A stretch of 64,000 nucleotides of DNA from Pseudomonas izuensis (GCF_009861505.1 NZ_WTFT01000017.1:100448-164447), one strand, 5' to 3'; positions 1-8,861 are shown, numbered from the stretch's first letter. Notes: generated by a model from the sequence alone, not told the origin. Numbers and translations: made by a program.

Positions 1-410
1 ACGTGCAGGCGCACTTCGACGTTGCCGCGGGTGGCGTTGGAGTACGGGCAGACCTGGTGGGCCGCGTCGACCAGGGTTTGTGCATCGGCTTGTTCAAGGC
101 CTGGCAGGCTGATGTGCAGGTCGATGTCCAGGCCGAAACCGCCAGGGATCTGGCCGATGCCGACATGGGCTGTGATCGAGGCGTCGTCCGGGATTTTGCG
201 TTTGGTCTGGCTGGCGACGAACTTCAGTGCACCGATGAAGCAGGCGGAATAGCCGGCTGCGAACAGTTGCTCAGGGTTGGTTGCTGCGCCGCCGGCACCG
301 CCGAGTTCTTTCGGGGTGGCGAGTTTGACGTCGAGAATGTTGTCGCTGGAAATCGCACGACCATCACGGCCGCCAGTGGAGGTTGCGATTGCGGTGTAGA
401 GAGTTTGCAT
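1..410 (-). CDS. ohr: Organic hydroperoxide resistance protein Ohr (OsmC family), 3' end cut by window edge
   Basis: This thiol peroxidase reduces organic and lipid hydroperoxides in the cytoplasm, normally using lipoylated protein as electron donor. About 136 residues are visible, against about 140 for the family, so only the last few codons are missing. The two active-site cysteines are in the expected contexts: C57 in GYSACF and C121 in VCPYSN. The ATG at 410 gives the usual MQTLYTA start. It is transcribed divergently in function but in the same direction as ohrR, which lies upstream with about 340 bp between them. The intergenic promoter carries several GCGCTAA repeats that are plausible OhrR operator halves. 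Family assignment is secure. Confidence 0.95.
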   Translation of the reverse strand, partial: MQTLYTAIATSTGGRDGRAISSDNILDVKLATPKELGGAGGAATNPEQLFAAGYSACFIGALKFVASQTKRKIPDDASITAHVGIGQIPGGFGLDIDLHISLPGLEQADAQTLVDAAHQVCPYSNATRGNVEVRLH

Positions 411-442
411 GGTGGAAGCCTCGTTCGGGGAATGTTTGTTTT

Positions 443-507
443 GCGCTAAATGTTTGCGCGCTAAGTAAGTGCGAAATGAATGTATCGCGCTAATGTTTAG
501 TGCGCAA
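443..507 (-). promoter_or_regulatory. ohr promoter with candidate OhrR operator repeats
   Basis: On the minus strand TTGCGC (502-507) and TACATT (479-484) are separated by 17 bp and fit a sigma-70 promoter. The motif TTAGCGC (read on the minus strand) occurs three times, at 443-449, 458-464 and 487-493, and an inverted variant TTAGTGCGC lies at 497-505 on the plus strand. The repeat cluster overlaps the -35/-10 spacer and the region just downstream, where a repressor would block transcription. OhrR binding is inferred from position and the adjacent ohrR gene. Confidence 0.5.
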
Positions 508-631
508 GATAATTTTTTGAGAAAAATCGGCACAGGCGGATGGTGGATCTACCTGATCAGGTTGGAAGTATTGAATTAGAGCTGTTCAGGCAAGATTGTC
601 GGCAGCAGGATTTTTTCACCGACGATGGAAA

Positions 632-733
632 CTGTAGGATCGAGCCTGCTCGCGAAAAACCTGAGCACACTGAGGTGAATCAGGTTTCCCGCGTTATCGT
701 TGGCACCATCGCGAGCAGGGCTCGCTCCTACAG
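632..733. repeat. REPIN (paired REP hairpins) downstream of ohrR
   Basis: Two inverted REP arms lie about 40 bp apart: the left reads CTGTAGGATCGAGCCTGCTCGCG and the right is its near reverse complement, ending CTCGCTCCTACAG. The inner spacer carries the tag GCGTTATCGTTG (691-702), which recurs in three other REPINs of this window. Confidence 0.85.
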
Positions 734-752
734 TGAGATGTGCGGGGGGAGG

Positions 753-1214
753 TCAGAGGCTGTCTTGCAGATGCCGGCGCAGCGCTTGCAGCTCCGCCTG
801 CAACTTCTGCAGTCGTTCCAGCGTCATGCCGCTGGCGCCGAGGATGCACTGGGGAATGTCCCGCGCCTTGTCGCGCAGCGCCCGGCCTTGCTCGGTGAGT
901 TCGACGATCACCACGCGCTCGTCTTCACGGCTGCGGGTGCGGCTGAGCACACCTTCGGCTTCCAGGCGTTTGAGCAGCGGCGTCAGCGAACCGGGGTCAG
1001 TCAACAATCGGGCGCTGATTTCGCCTACGGTCAAACCGTCCTGTTCCCACAGCACCATCATCGCCAGGTACTGTGGATAAGTCAGTCCCAACGCTTGTAA
1101 CAAGGGTTTGTAGACCTTGGTCATCATCAGCGAAGTGGAGTGCAGGGCGAAGCAGGCCTGGTTGTCCAGCAGCAGGTCGTCGCAGTTGTCCGGGGTTTTG
1201 CGCTCGGTGGTCAT
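753..1214 (-). CDS. ohrR: MarR-family peroxide-sensing repressor OhrR
   Basis: This is a winged-helix dimeric repressor that senses organic hydroperoxides by cysteine oxidation. With the chosen start the protein is 153 residues. It has C21 (NQACFALH) and a second cysteine, C123 (PQCILG), which matches the two-cysteine OhrR type known from Xanthomonas. The recognition helix region reads DPGSLTPLLKRLE and the wing is RSREDER. The ATG at 1214 is preferred because AAGG lies 7 nt upstream; in-frame ATGs at 1241 and 1256 have no such site. It lies directly upstream of ohr on the same strand, separated by a REPIN and the ohr promoter. It very probably represses ohr and itself. Confidence 0.93.
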   Translation of the reverse strand: MTTERKTPDNCDDLLLDNQACFALHSTSLMMTKVYKPLLQALGLTYPQYLAMMVLWEQDGLTVGEISARLLTDPGSLTPLLKRLEAEGVLSRTRSREDERVVIVELTEQGRALRDKARDIPQCILGASGMTLERLQKLQAELQALRRHLQDSL

Positions 1215-1283
1215 TTCGAAGCCTTGATCGGTGGTCGTCATGAATCTAGCGGGCAAATCTTTAATGCACCAGACAATTCTAGA

Positions 1284-2240
1284 CTAGTGGCGGTCCAGAT
1301 GGGTTTGCAGCACCAGATCCCAGGGAGGGATCGGACTGAAACGGGTTTTCAGGTATTCCAGCAGCAGGCGGCTGCGGGCGTTGGGTTGCTGCTCCAGGCG
1401 CAAAGCATAGATCCCGGCGCTTTCCGGTTTGGGCAGGCCGCTTTCGCAGAACAAGGGCAATAGTTCGCCGCGCAATAAGTACTCGCTCGCCAGCCACGTT
1501 GGCAAGTGCGCGATACCCAGGCCAGCCAGCGCGCCGCAAACCAGGGCTTCGGCATTGTTGGCGCTCATGCGAATACGCGACGGGCGATGCAATTGCATCT
1601 GGCCATCCTGCTCGAAGCGCCAGGCAAAGGGCGGTGCCAGGCCGGCCCAATCGAGGCCATCGTGTTCAATCAGATGGGCCGGATCATTCGGCACGCCGCG
1701 ACGTTGCAAATAATCGGGGCTGGCGCAGGCGATGCGCACCATGCTCGCCAGTGGCGTGGCCACGAGCCGCGTGTCGGCCAATTGACCGGCGCGCAGCACC
1801 AGATCGACCTTGCCCAGGTTCATGCCCTGCATGTCGACGAAACTGTCGATCAGTTGCAGTTGCACGTCGAGGCCGGGGTAGAGCATCAGAAAGTCGGCAA
1901 TCACCGGCGCCAGATGCCGTCGACCAAACGCTGCCGGCGCATCCACCCGAATCAACCCCTCCGGGGCGCTGCTGAGGGACACGGCCTCGGCCCTGGCCAG
2001 GCGCAACTCCGCGACAATGCGCCGTGCGCGCTCGGCAAATGCCAGGCCCGCCGGGGTGGCCCTGACGGCGTGGGTACTGCGAATGAACAACTGGCTGCCG
2101 ACGGCGCTTTCCAGGCTGTCGATACGCCGGGCCACCGCCGAGGGCGTCAGTGGGTGGCGGCGCGAAGCGGCGGAAAAACTGCCGGTTTCCAGCACGTCGA
2201 GGAACAGGCCGAGCTGGTCGGTCAGTTGATTGGGGTTCAT
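1284..2240 (-). CDS. LysR-family transcriptional regulator
   Basis: The protein has 318 residues, the usual LysR length. It has an N-terminal winged helix-turn-helix (about residues 5-63; TGSFSAASRRHPLTPSAVARR) and a C-terminal LysR substrate-binding fold from about residue 90. The start at 2240 (MNPNQLTD) puts the HTH at the usual distance from the N-terminus; upstream in-frame codons lack LysR similarity. It is divergent from the TSUP permease gene starting at 2355, with only 114 bp between them, so this permease is the most likely target. The effector is unknown. The HTH resembles the CrgA/AaeR-like branch, but I would not name it further. Confidence 0.9.
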   Translation of the reverse strand: MNPNQLTDQLGLFLDVLETGSFSAASRRHPLTPSAVARRIDSLESAVGSQLFIRSTHAVRATPAGLAFAERARRIVAELRLARAEAVSLSSAPEGLIRVDAPAAFGRRHLAPVIADFLMLYPGLDVQLQLIDSFVDMQGMNLGKVDLVLRAGQLADTRLVATPLASMVRIACASPDYLQRRGVPNDPAHLIEHDGLDWAGLAPPFAWRFEQDGQMQLHRPSRIRMSANNAEALVCGALAGLGIAHLPTWLASEYLLRGELLPLFCESGLPKPESAGIYALRLEQQPNARSRLLLEYLKTRFSPIPPWDLVLQTHLDRH

Positions 2241-2354
2241 GGTGCGCTCATTGCTTGTGCGAATTTGGCAAAGCCATTGTGCGTCGCTGTGCGTTTCCGC
2301 GCCAGAATCAACTGCGTAGGATCGAAGGCGTGATGTGACTGGGATAAAACGCTC

Positions 2355-3104
2355 GTGATTGAGTTTCTGATGTATCTGGTGTTTGGCGCGGCCTTGGGTA
2401 CGCTCGGCGGGTTGTTCGGAATTGGCGGCGGTCTGATTGCCATTCCGCTGTTGGGTGTGCTGTTCGGTCTCGACCAACAGATTGCACAAGGCACGGCACT
2501 GGTGATGGTGGTGCCAAATGTGATGCTGGCACTGTGGCGTTATCAACAGCGCAACCGGATTGAATTGCGCCACGCGTTGCCACTCGCCACGATGGGATTC
2601 AGCTTCGCCTGGCTCGGTTCCCTGTGGGCGGTGGGCATTGATGCACAAACCATGCGCCTGGGGTTTGTCGGGTTCCTGATCGCCCTGTCGGCGCTCAACC
2701 TGGCACGTATGTTTACCGCCAGTGCGCCAGCAGCCTCACAAATGAATCACCCATGGCCGTGGCTGGGTGTACTCGGCGCGGCATCCGGCACCATGGGCGG
2801 CGTGTTTGGCGTGGGCGGTGCCGTGGTGGCGACGCCGGTACTGACCAGTGTATTTGGCACCAGTCAGGTGGTTGCGCAAGGTTTGTCGCTGGCGCTGGCA
2901 TTGCCCAGCACGGGTGTCACGCTGGTCACTTATGCGGTGCATCACCAGGTGGACTGGATGATTGGCATTCCGTTGGCAACCGGCGGGTTGATGAGCATCA
3001 GTTGGGGCGTGAAAATTGCCCACGCGCTGCCGGAGCGCCTGTTGCGCGGACTGTTCTGTGGCTATCTGGTGTGCTGCGCGGTGACACTCGCCTTTAAAGT
3101 TTGA
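2355..3104 (+). CDS. TSUP-family (TauE/SafE-like) membrane permease
   Basis: This 249-residue polytopic inner-membrane protein has about eight hydrophobic segments. The duplicated half-motif of the family is visible: GGLFGIGGGLIAIPLL near residue 20 and GGVFGVGGAVVATPVL near residue 150. TSUP proteins export or import sulfonates, sulfite or related anions, and the substrate here cannot be read from sequence. The start is a GTG at 2355; an ATG at 2370 is the alternative. The 3' end overlaps the convergent LysR gene by 11 nt. It is flanked by LysR genes on both sides, and the divergent one at 2240 is the more likely regulator. Confidence 0.9.
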   Translation: MIEFLMYLVFGAALGTLGGLFGIGGGLIAIPLLGVLFGLDQQIAQGTALVMVVPNVMLALWRYQQRNRIELRHALPLATMGFSFAWLGSLWAVGIDAQTMRLGFVGFLIALSALNLARMFTASAPAASQMNHPWPWLGVLGAASGTMGGVFGVGGAVVATPVLTSVFGTSQVVAQGLSLALALPSTGVTLVTYAVHHQVDWMIGIPLATGGLMSISWGVKIAHALPERLLRGLFCGYLVCCAVTLAFKV

Positions 3105-3948
3105 AGCCTTCGATGATGTGTTCGGCCAGGCACTCGGTGATCGGCGACGGGTTGTGCAGGTTGCGCACCAGCATGATGCTGGCTTCGGGCAACAAGGGCA
3201 GCCCTTCATCTTCGCCGAGGATGCGCATGTCCGGAGTTATCAGGCTTTCCAGTTGCGCGGTCACCGCCAGGCCGGCGCTGACCACCGCCATGATCGCCGA
3301 CAGGCTGTCACTGTTGTAGGCCACCCGGTAATCGCGGCCTATGGCATCGAGCGCATTGCAGGCCCATAAGCGGCAGAAACAATCGCTGTTGAACATCGCC
3401 AGCGGCAACGGTGTGTTCTCGTGGGCGCTGTAGCACTGTGCTTCGGCCCAGACAAATCGCTCCTTGCGCAACAACTGGCCGATTTCACTGCCCGGTTCGC
3501 GGGTGACAATGGACAGGTCCAGGTCCTGACGCATCAGCAATTGTTTTGATGATTCGCAGTGCACCTCGATCTGGATCAGCGGGTAGGACTGGGCAAACCG
3601 GCGCAGAATCCCCGGCAGGAAACGCATCACATAGTCATCCGGCGTACCGATGCGCACCATGCCGACCATGTGCGGTTCGCGCAGGGTATTGAACACCTCG
3701 CTGTGCAGCTTGAGGATGCGCCGGGCATAGCCAAGCAACACCTGGCCTTCCGCCGTCAGCCGCACCTGGCGGCCGTCGCGCTGGAACAATTGCCGCTGCA
3801 ACACATCTTCTTCCAGCCGTTTCATCTGCATGCTGACGGCGGACTGGGTGCGATTGACCTGTTCACCGGCGCGGGTAAACCCACCCTGGTCGGCGATGGC
3901 AACGAAGGTGCGCAGCACTTCGGTATCGATACTCGGGTAGGCCGACAT
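3094..3948 (-). CDS. LysR-family transcriptional regulator
   Basis: This is a 284-residue LysR protein. The N-terminal HTH spans about residues 8-65 (GGFTRAGEQVNRTQSAVSMQMKRLE, key residues only), followed by the periplasmic-binding-like effector domain. The phrase VRIGTPDDYVMRFLP and the C-terminal GLAVT are typical of a branch that often controls nearby membrane genes. It is convergent and overlapping with the TSUP gene (11 nt) and divergent from the DUF1127 gene at 4044, with a 95-bp shared upstream region. The target is not determined. Confidence 0.9.
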   Translation of the reverse strand: MSAYPSIDTEVLRTFVAIADQGGFTRAGEQVNRTQSAVSMQMKRLEEDVLQRQLFQRDGRQVRLTAEGQVLLGYARRILKLHSEVFNTLREPHMVGMVRIGTPDDYVMRFLPGILRRFAQSYPLIQIEVHCESSKQLLMRQDLDLSIVTREPGSEIGQLLRKERFVWAEAQCYSAHENTPLPLAMFNSDCFCRLWACNALDAIGRDYRVAYNSDSLSAIMAVVSAGLAVTAQLESLITPDMRILGEDEGLPLLPEASIMLVRNLHNPSPITECLAEHIIEGFKL

Positions 3949-4043
3949 TCATCAATCTCCGAGATATGTGACATCAGAAACATTCGTTGGATTGATCTTA
4001 AGCCTGGGGTGAGACTGAAGCCATCCAAACGGAGGGCAACAAG

Positions 4044-4259
4044 ATGAAAGGTCAACATGAATATCCAGCCGTAGAAAAACACTCTCACCATCTGGTATCG
4101 GATCTGTTGCACAAGTTCAGCCGCTGGTATGAACTTCACCGGGAACGCGAGTTGTTGGCAAGCCTGAGTGACGAAGCGCTGAAAGACATCGGTATGAGCC
4201 GCGCGGACGTGGAGTTCGAGTCGGTCAAACCGTTCTGGAGCGACCCGATGCACAAATGA
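4044..4259 (+). CDS. DUF1127 (YjiS-like) small protein
   Basis: This 71-residue protein has the DUF1127 signature in its C-terminal half: RERELLASLSDEALKDIG followed by MSRADVEFE. Short DUF1127 proteins in other bacteria affect RNA turnover, phosphate or carbon homeostasis and stress survival, but no function is established in Pseudomonas. The gene is preceded by GGAGGGCAACAAG, a strong ribosome binding site. It is divergent from a LysR gene, and DUF1127 genes beside LysR genes are common in pseudomonads, which suggests control by that regulator. Confidence 0.85.
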   Translation: MKGQHEYPAVEKHSHHLVSDLLHKFSRWYELHRERELLASLSDEALKDIGMSRADVEFESVKPFWSDPMHK

Positions 4260-4323
4260 GTAGATCACAACTACACAAACCGACTTTCGGTGAGGTAGGT
4301 TGCGAGCAGACAAGGAGATGCTC

Positions 4324-5553
4324 ATGCCCGCAACACAGTCCTTTTCCCTCAAACAGGCTCGGCGTCTGGCGCTGGCTGCCCAAGGATTCAACGGGCGCCA
4401 GCCGCCGGCGGCGATCAAACCGGTTCAACTCAACCGTCTGATCGAGCGGCTGGGCATTCTGCAGATCGATTCCGTCAATGCAGTGGTGCGTTCGCACTAC
4501 CTTCCGCTGTTTTCCCGTCTCGGCAATTACTCATCCGACTTGCTCGACCAGGCCGCCTGGAGTCAGGGCCGGCGTCGCACCTTGTTCGAATACTGGGGTC
4601 ATGAGGCCTCGTTGCTGCCCTTGTCGATGTACCCGTTGATGCGCTGGCGCATGCAACGTGCGACCCGGGGCGAAGATATCTATCAGCAACTGGCGCAATT
4701 CGGTCGTGAACAGCAGGACACGATTCGCCGGGTGCTGGCTAGCGTTCAGGAACAGGGCGCGCTGGGTGCGGGTAGTTTGTCGACGCGCCAGGAGCGGGCG
4801 GGGCCGTGGTGGGACTGGAGCGCGGAAAAGCATGCGCTGGAATGGTTGTTCGCCGCGGGTGAAGTGACCGTCGCCAGCCGGCGCGGATTCGAGCGGCTTT
4901 ATGACCTGCCTGAACGGGTGATTCCTTCGGCGATTCTTGCGCAACCACTGTTGAGCGAGGCCCAGGCCCAGCGTGGTCTGTTGCTGCATGCCGCGACAGC
5001 TTTGGGGGTTGGGACCGAGAAGGACTTGCGTGACTATTTTCGCTTGAACCCCGCTGACAGTCGCCCGCGTCTTGATGAATTGGTCGAGGCGGGTGAGTTG
5101 CTCGTTTGCGAGGTCCGGGGCTGGCGGCAACCGGCGTATTGTCTGCCCGAGCCCAAGCTGCCACGCAAGGTCGCGGCCAGTGCGCTGCTTTCACCTTTCG
5201 ACTCGCTGATTTGGGAACGCAGCCGCACCGAGCGCCTGTTCGATTTTCGCTATCGGCTGGAAATTTACACGCCGCAGGACAAACGGGTCTATGGCTATTA
5301 CGTCCTGCCGTTCTTGCACAACGAACGGATCGCCGCGCGGGTTGATCTGCGCGCCGAACGGGCGGCGGGGCAGTTGGCGGTGCATGCGGTGCATGAGGAA
5401 GAGCCAGGGCTGGATGAGGACGGGATGCTGGCGTTGGCGGTCAATCTGCGGCGGATGGCGGATTGGTTGGGGTTGGAGCGGGTGCAGTTGAATTGCCCGC
5501 GGGCAAGTGCCGGGCGGTTGCGGGTGGCATTGGCCGAAATTGATGGTGCCTGA
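4324..5553 (+). CDS. ycaQ: YcaQ/AlkX-family winged-helix DNA glycosylase
   Basis: The protein has 409 residues, essentially the length of E. coli YcaQ (410), and shows the family pattern throughout: RLGILQIDSVN, SRLGNY, FEYWGHEASLLP, SPFDSLIWERSRTERLFDF, YGYYVLP. Members of the HTH_42 family are DNA glycosylases that unhook interstrand cross-links and bulky lesions. The catalytic Q-hydrophobic-D motif of the YcaQ (AlkX) branch is present as Q47-I48-D49, which distinguishes it from AlkZ (QxQ). The ATG at 4324 lies 6 nt after AAGGAG (4312-4317); the ATG at 4318 abuts the SD and is unlikely. It is probably monocistronic, followed by a REPIN. Confidence 0.9.
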   Translation: MPATQSFSLKQARRLALAAQGFNGRQPPAAIKPVQLNRLIERLGILQIDSVNAVVRSHYLPLFSRLGNYSSDLLDQAAWSQGRRRTLFEYWGHEASLLPLSMYPLMRWRMQRATRGEDIYQQLAQFGREQQDTIRRVLASVQEQGALGAGSLSTRQERAGPWWDWSAEKHALEWLFAAGEVTVASRRGFERLYDLPERVIPSAILAQPLLSEAQAQRGLLLHAATALGVGTEKDLRDYFRLNPADSRPRLDELVEAGELLVCEVRGWRQPAYCLPEPKLPRKVAASALLSPFDSLIWERSRTERLFDFRYRLEIYTPQDKRVYGYYVLPFLHNERIAARVDLRAERAAGQLAVHAVHEEEPGLDEDGMLALAVNLRRMADWLGLERVQLNCPRASAGRLRVALAEIDGA

Positions 5554-5560
5554 ACCGGCG

Positions 5561-5655
5561 CCTTCGCGAGCAAGCTTTGCTCCCACAGGTTTGTGTCGTG
5601 CACACGGTCGGCGAACGACACAAAACCTGTGGGAGCAAAGCTTGCTCGCGATGGG
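5561..5655. repeat. REPIN
   Basis: Inverted arms CCTTCGCGAGCAAGCTTTGC and GCAAAGCTTGCTCGCGATGGG enclose an inner inverted repeat (ACAGGTTTGTGTCGT / ACGACACAAAACCTGT). It lies between the convergent ycaQ and DAHP synthase genes, where it may act as a terminator or mRNA stabiliser for both. Confidence 0.9.
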
Positions 5656-5666
5656 CGTAGCACAAT

Positions 5667-7013
5667 CTAGCGCCGAACTTGCTTCAGGGTTTCAGCAATC
5701 AGGAATGCCAGCTCCAGCGACTGGTCGGCATTCATCCGCGGGTCGCAATGGGTATGGTAACGATCTGACAAACCGTCCTCGGTTATCGGACGCGCGCCAC
5801 CAATGCACTCGGTAACGTTCTGCCCGGTCATCTCGATGTGAATGCCACCGGCATAACTGCCTTCGGCTTCGTGCACCTGGAAGAACTGCTTCACTTCGCC
5901 GAGGATCTGCGCGAAGTCGCGGGTCTTGTAGCCGCTACTGGCCTTGATGGTGTTTCCGTGCATCGGGTCCGAACTCCACAGCACTTGCTTGCCTTCACGC
6001 TGCACGGCGCGAATGAGCTGCGGCAAGTGATCGCCGACCTTGTTCGCGCCCATCCGCGCAATCAGGTTCAGACGGCCAGGATCATTGTCCGGGTTAAGCA
6101 CGTCGATCAGGCGGATCAGGTCTTCGGGGTTCATGCTCGGGCCGACCTTGACCCCGATCGGGTTATTCACCCCGCGCAGGAATTCGACGTGGGCACCGTC
6201 GAGCTGACGGGTGCGGTCGCCAATCCACAGCATATGGGCCGAGCAGTCGTAATAATCGTTGGTCAGGCTGTCGCGGCGCACGAAGGCTTCTTCGTAGTTC
6301 AACAACAGCGCTTCGTGGGCGGTGAAAAAACTGGTTTCGCGCAGTTGCGGCGAGCTGTCCATGCCGCAGGCGCGCATGAAGGCCAGGGTTTCATCGATGC
6401 GGTCGGCCAAGTGGCTGTATTTTTCCGCCAGGGCCGAGTTGGCGATGAAGTCCAGATTCCACTTGTGCACCTGATGCAGGTCGGCAAACCCGCCCTGGGC
6501 GAATGCGCGCAACAGGTTCAGGGTGGCGGTGGATTGGTGATAGGACTGCAGCAGGCGCTCCGGGTCCGGCACGCGGCTTTTTTCGTCGAAACCGATACCG
6601 TTGACGATATCGCCACGGTAGGCCGGCAGGGTCACGCCGTCGATCGTCTCATCGTTGGCCGAGCGGGGCTTGGCGAATTGCCCGGCCATGCGCCCGACCT
6701 TGACCACCGGGCAACCGGCCGCGAAGGTCATGACGATCGCCATTTGCAACAGCACCTTGAAGGTGTCGCGGATTTTCGCGGCGGAGAACTCGGCGAAGCT
6801 TTCCGCGCAGTCGCCGCCCTGTAACAGAAACGCGCGGCCCTGGGTCACCTCGGCAAACTGACGGCGCAATTCCCGGGCTTCACCGGCAAACACCAGCGGT
6901 GGATAGCTGGCCAGGGTTTGCTCGACATGCTGCAAATGCGCCGCGTCGGGGTATCGGGGTTGTTGCTGGATCGGCAAGGCGCGCCAGCTGTCAGGGCTCC
7001 AGGGTTGGCTCAT
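5667..7013 (-). CDS. Class II 3-deoxy-7-phosphoheptulonate (DAHP) synthase
   Basis: This enzyme condenses phosphoenolpyruvate and erythrose 4-phosphate, the first step of the shikimate pathway. The 448-residue length and the motifs LLQGGDCAESF, VKVGRMAGQFAKPRS, GVKVGPSMNP, RMGANKV, LWSSDPMHGNT and GGIHIEMTGQNVTEC are diagnostic of the class II (AroA-II, plant-like) type. Residues expected to bind metal (C in GGDC, H in DPMHGN, E in HIEMTG, D in HCDPRMN) are all there. The start at 7013 (MSQPWSPDSW) matches the family; the further upstream in-frame ATG adds 15 residues without support. It stands alone, so a housekeeping role is more likely than a phenazine-linked one. Confidence 0.95.
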   Translation of the reverse strand: MSQPWSPDSWRALPIQQQPRYPDAAHLQHVEQTLASYPPLVFAGEARELRRQFAEVTQGRAFLLQGGDCAESFAEFSAAKIRDTFKVLLQMAIVMTFAAGCPVVKVGRMAGQFAKPRSANDETIDGVTLPAYRGDIVNGIGFDEKSRVPDPERLLQSYHQSTATLNLLRAFAQGGFADLHQVHKWNLDFIANSALAEKYSHLADRIDETLAFMRACGMDSSPQLRETSFFTAHEALLLNYEEAFVRRDSLTNDYYDCSAHMLWIGDRTRQLDGAHVEFLRGVNNPIGVKVGPSMNPEDLIRLIDVLNPDNDPGRLNLIARMGANKVGDHLPQLIRAVQREGKQVLWSSDPMHGNTIKASSGYKTRDFAQILGEVKQFFQVHEAEGSYAGGIHIEMTGQNVTECIGGARPITEDGLSDRYHTHCDPRMNADQSLELAFLIAETLKQVRR

Positions 7014-7177
7014 CGCGGTCTCTAATGTTTTACGCTCGGACAACCATGTTATCAGCAATTAGTGCGTGACCTGTTCCCGAAGCTTGGCGGACAATCGCGC
7101 CTTTGCCGCACCCTGTTCGCGGTGTTATTGCGTTGCCGCTTTTTATATTGAAGGCATGGTGACGATCGGGAGACGAA

Positions 7178-7933
7178 ATGACTGAGGAGCGCGTCGAGCA
7201 TTTGCTCGCCGAGGTGCAGGACGAATTTGGCGTGATTCGTGTGCTGGAAGTGGCTGATTACCGTTTTCTCGAATTCGGTGATGCCATCGAGCAAAGCTGT
7301 GTGTTTACAGCCGACCCGAGTTGGCTCGAATACGATTACACCCGGGCGATGCTGATCGGTGCGCTGTGCCACGAACAGCCCGAAACCGCGCTGTTCCTCG
7401 GTCTCGGCGCGGGCACGCTGACCCAGGCCTGCCTCAAGTTCCTGCCGCTGGAAGATGTCGAGGCCATCGAACTGCGCCCCGATGTGCCGCGCCTGGCCAT
7501 CGAATACCTGGGGCTGGATGACGATCCGCGCCTGTATATCCGCGTGGGTGATGCACTGGAACTGCTCGACACCGCCGAGCCGGCGGACCTGATTTTTGTC
7601 GACCTCTATACCGACGTGGGTCCGGGCGTTGGGCATCTGGCCTGGACCTTCCTGGAGAACTGCCAGAAACGCCTGAATCCGGGTGGATGGCTGGTGATCA
7701 ATCAGTGGGCAACCGATGACGGCAAGCCATTGGGCGCCGCATTGCTGCGCGGGCTCTATCACCGGCATTACTGGGAGTTGCCGGTGAAGGAGGGCAACGT
7801 GATCCTGATCGTGCCTTCGGAGCTGGATCAGGAGCTGGACATGGACGGTCTGATCGCTCGCGCTGAAGCACTGGCGCCGCGGTTGGGGTATTCGTTGCAG
7901 TCGTTGATCAAGGCGATTCGCCCGGCGACTTGA
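7178..7933 (+). CDS. Spermidine-synthase-like SAM-dependent methyltransferase-fold protein
   Basis: This 251-residue protein has a Rossmann fold of the spermidine synthase family. The nucleotide loop reads LFLGLGAGTLTQ (about residues 70-81), with the acidic EAIELRPDVP strand and the VGDALELLD and LIFVDLYTD segments. True spermidine synthases carry an aminopropyl acceptor motif with paired acidic residues that I do not see clearly, so the product is best called spermidine-synthase-like. RBS GGGAG lies upstream of the ATG at 7178. It is divergent from the DAHP synthase gene and ends at a REPIN. Confidence 0.85.
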   Translation: MTEERVEHLLAEVQDEFGVIRVLEVADYRFLEFGDAIEQSCVFTADPSWLEYDYTRAMLIGALCHEQPETALFLGLGAGTLTQACLKFLPLEDVEAIELRPDVPRLAIEYLGLDDDPRLYIRVGDALELLDTAEPADLIFVDLYTDVGPGVGHLAWTFLENCQKRLNPGGWLVINQWATDDGKPLGAALLRGLYHRHYWELPVKEGNVILIVPSELDQELDMDGLIARAEALAPRLGYSLQSLIKAIRPAT

Positions 7934-7952
7934 GTGCTGTCTGGTTGGGCCT

Positions 7953-8045
7953 CATCGCGGGCAAGCCTTGCTCCCACAGGTTTTGTGTCGTTCACATTCT
8001 CTGTGGACGATGTAAAACCTGTGGGAGCAAGGCTTGCCCGCGATT
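7953..8045. repeat. REPIN
   Basis: Inverted arms CATCGCGGGCAAGCCTTGCTC and GAGCAAGGCTTGCCCGCGATTG flank an inner inverted repeat around AGGTTTTGTGTCGTTC. It lies between convergent genes. Confidence 0.9.
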
Positions 8046-8069
8046 GCGATATCAATGCCGACACAATTC

Positions 8070-8861
8070 TCAACAGCCTTTGAATACTCCGGGCCGCCGC
8101 TCCACCAGCGATCGCACCCCCTCTTGGGCATCCTCACTGCTCAGCAATTTCTTCACCAGCGCTGGCAACCCTTGGGCAGCAGCCGTTTCCCCTTCATAAC
8201 GCGCCTGTCGCGCCGACATCAATGTGGCCTGAACCCCCAGCGGCGCCTGACGGGCAATGCGCTCGGCCAGCTCGATCGCCCTGGGCAGCAAATCCTCGCT
8301 GGCCATGACTTCCTGCACCAAGCCCAAGTGCAAGGCATCATGGGCGTCGAACTCATCGCCGGTCAGCATCCAGCGCATGGCATTGCCCCAGCCGGCCACT
8401 TGATGCAGGCGTAGCGTGGCACCGCCAAAGGGAAAGATGCCACGCTGTACTTCCATTTGCGCGAAGCGGGTATTGCTGGCGCACAAGTTGATATCGGCGG
8501 CCAGCATCAACTCGATGCCGATGGTCAGGCAGTAACCCTGGGCAGCGACGATCACCGGTTTGCTGACTCGGGGGCCGGCAAATACCCCCCATGGATCGCA
8601 GCCACCGGGCGGAGCCTGCCAGCCTTCGGTCAGCGCGGTGCTGGCATTCACCAGATCCAGACCGGCGGTGAAATGCTCGCCATGACCAAATACCACCGCC
8701 ACCCGCGCCTCGCTGTCGGCCTCGAACTCGCCATAAGCCAGGCTTAGCTCGTTGAGCAGGTCGAGATCGAAGGCATTGCGTTTGGCGACCCGATCCAGGC
8801 CGATCAACAGGACATGACCGCGCTTTTCACGGCTCACACGGTGGGTGTCGAGCTCTTTCAT
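8070..8861 (-). CDS. Enoyl-CoA hydratase/isomerase family (crotonase) protein
   Basis: This is a 263-residue crotonase-fold enzyme. The oxyanion-hole segments are GHGEHFTAGLDL (about residues 64-75) and the GYCLTIGIELMLAADI region (about residues 113-128). At the usual first catalytic glutamate position the second segment reads GIELMLA, and FPFGGATLRLHQVAG follows. Substrate cannot be assigned. The ATG at 8861 follows GAGGAA by 7 nt; the longer frame upstream has no ribosome binding site. It is a single gene facing away from deaD. Confidence 0.88.
   Translation of the reverse strand: MKELDTHRVSREKRGHVLLIGLDRVAKRNAFDLDLLNELSLAYGEFEADSEARVAVVFGHGEHFTAGLDLVNASTALTEGWQAPPGGCDPWGVFAGPRVSKPVIVAAQGYCLTIGIELMLAADINLCASNTRFAQMEVQRGIFPFGGATLRLHQVAGWGNAMRWMLTGDEFDAHDALHLGLVQEVMASEDLLPRAIELAERIARQAPLGVQATLMSARQARYEGETAAAQGLPALVKKLLSSEDAQEGVRSLVERRPGVFKGC

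Noticed and set aside
5838..6824. Long plus-strand open frame (328 codons) opposite DAHP synthase
   Set aside because: Exact antisense of a well-conserved gene; low-complexity His/Val/Gly composition typical of a GC-rich shadow frame.
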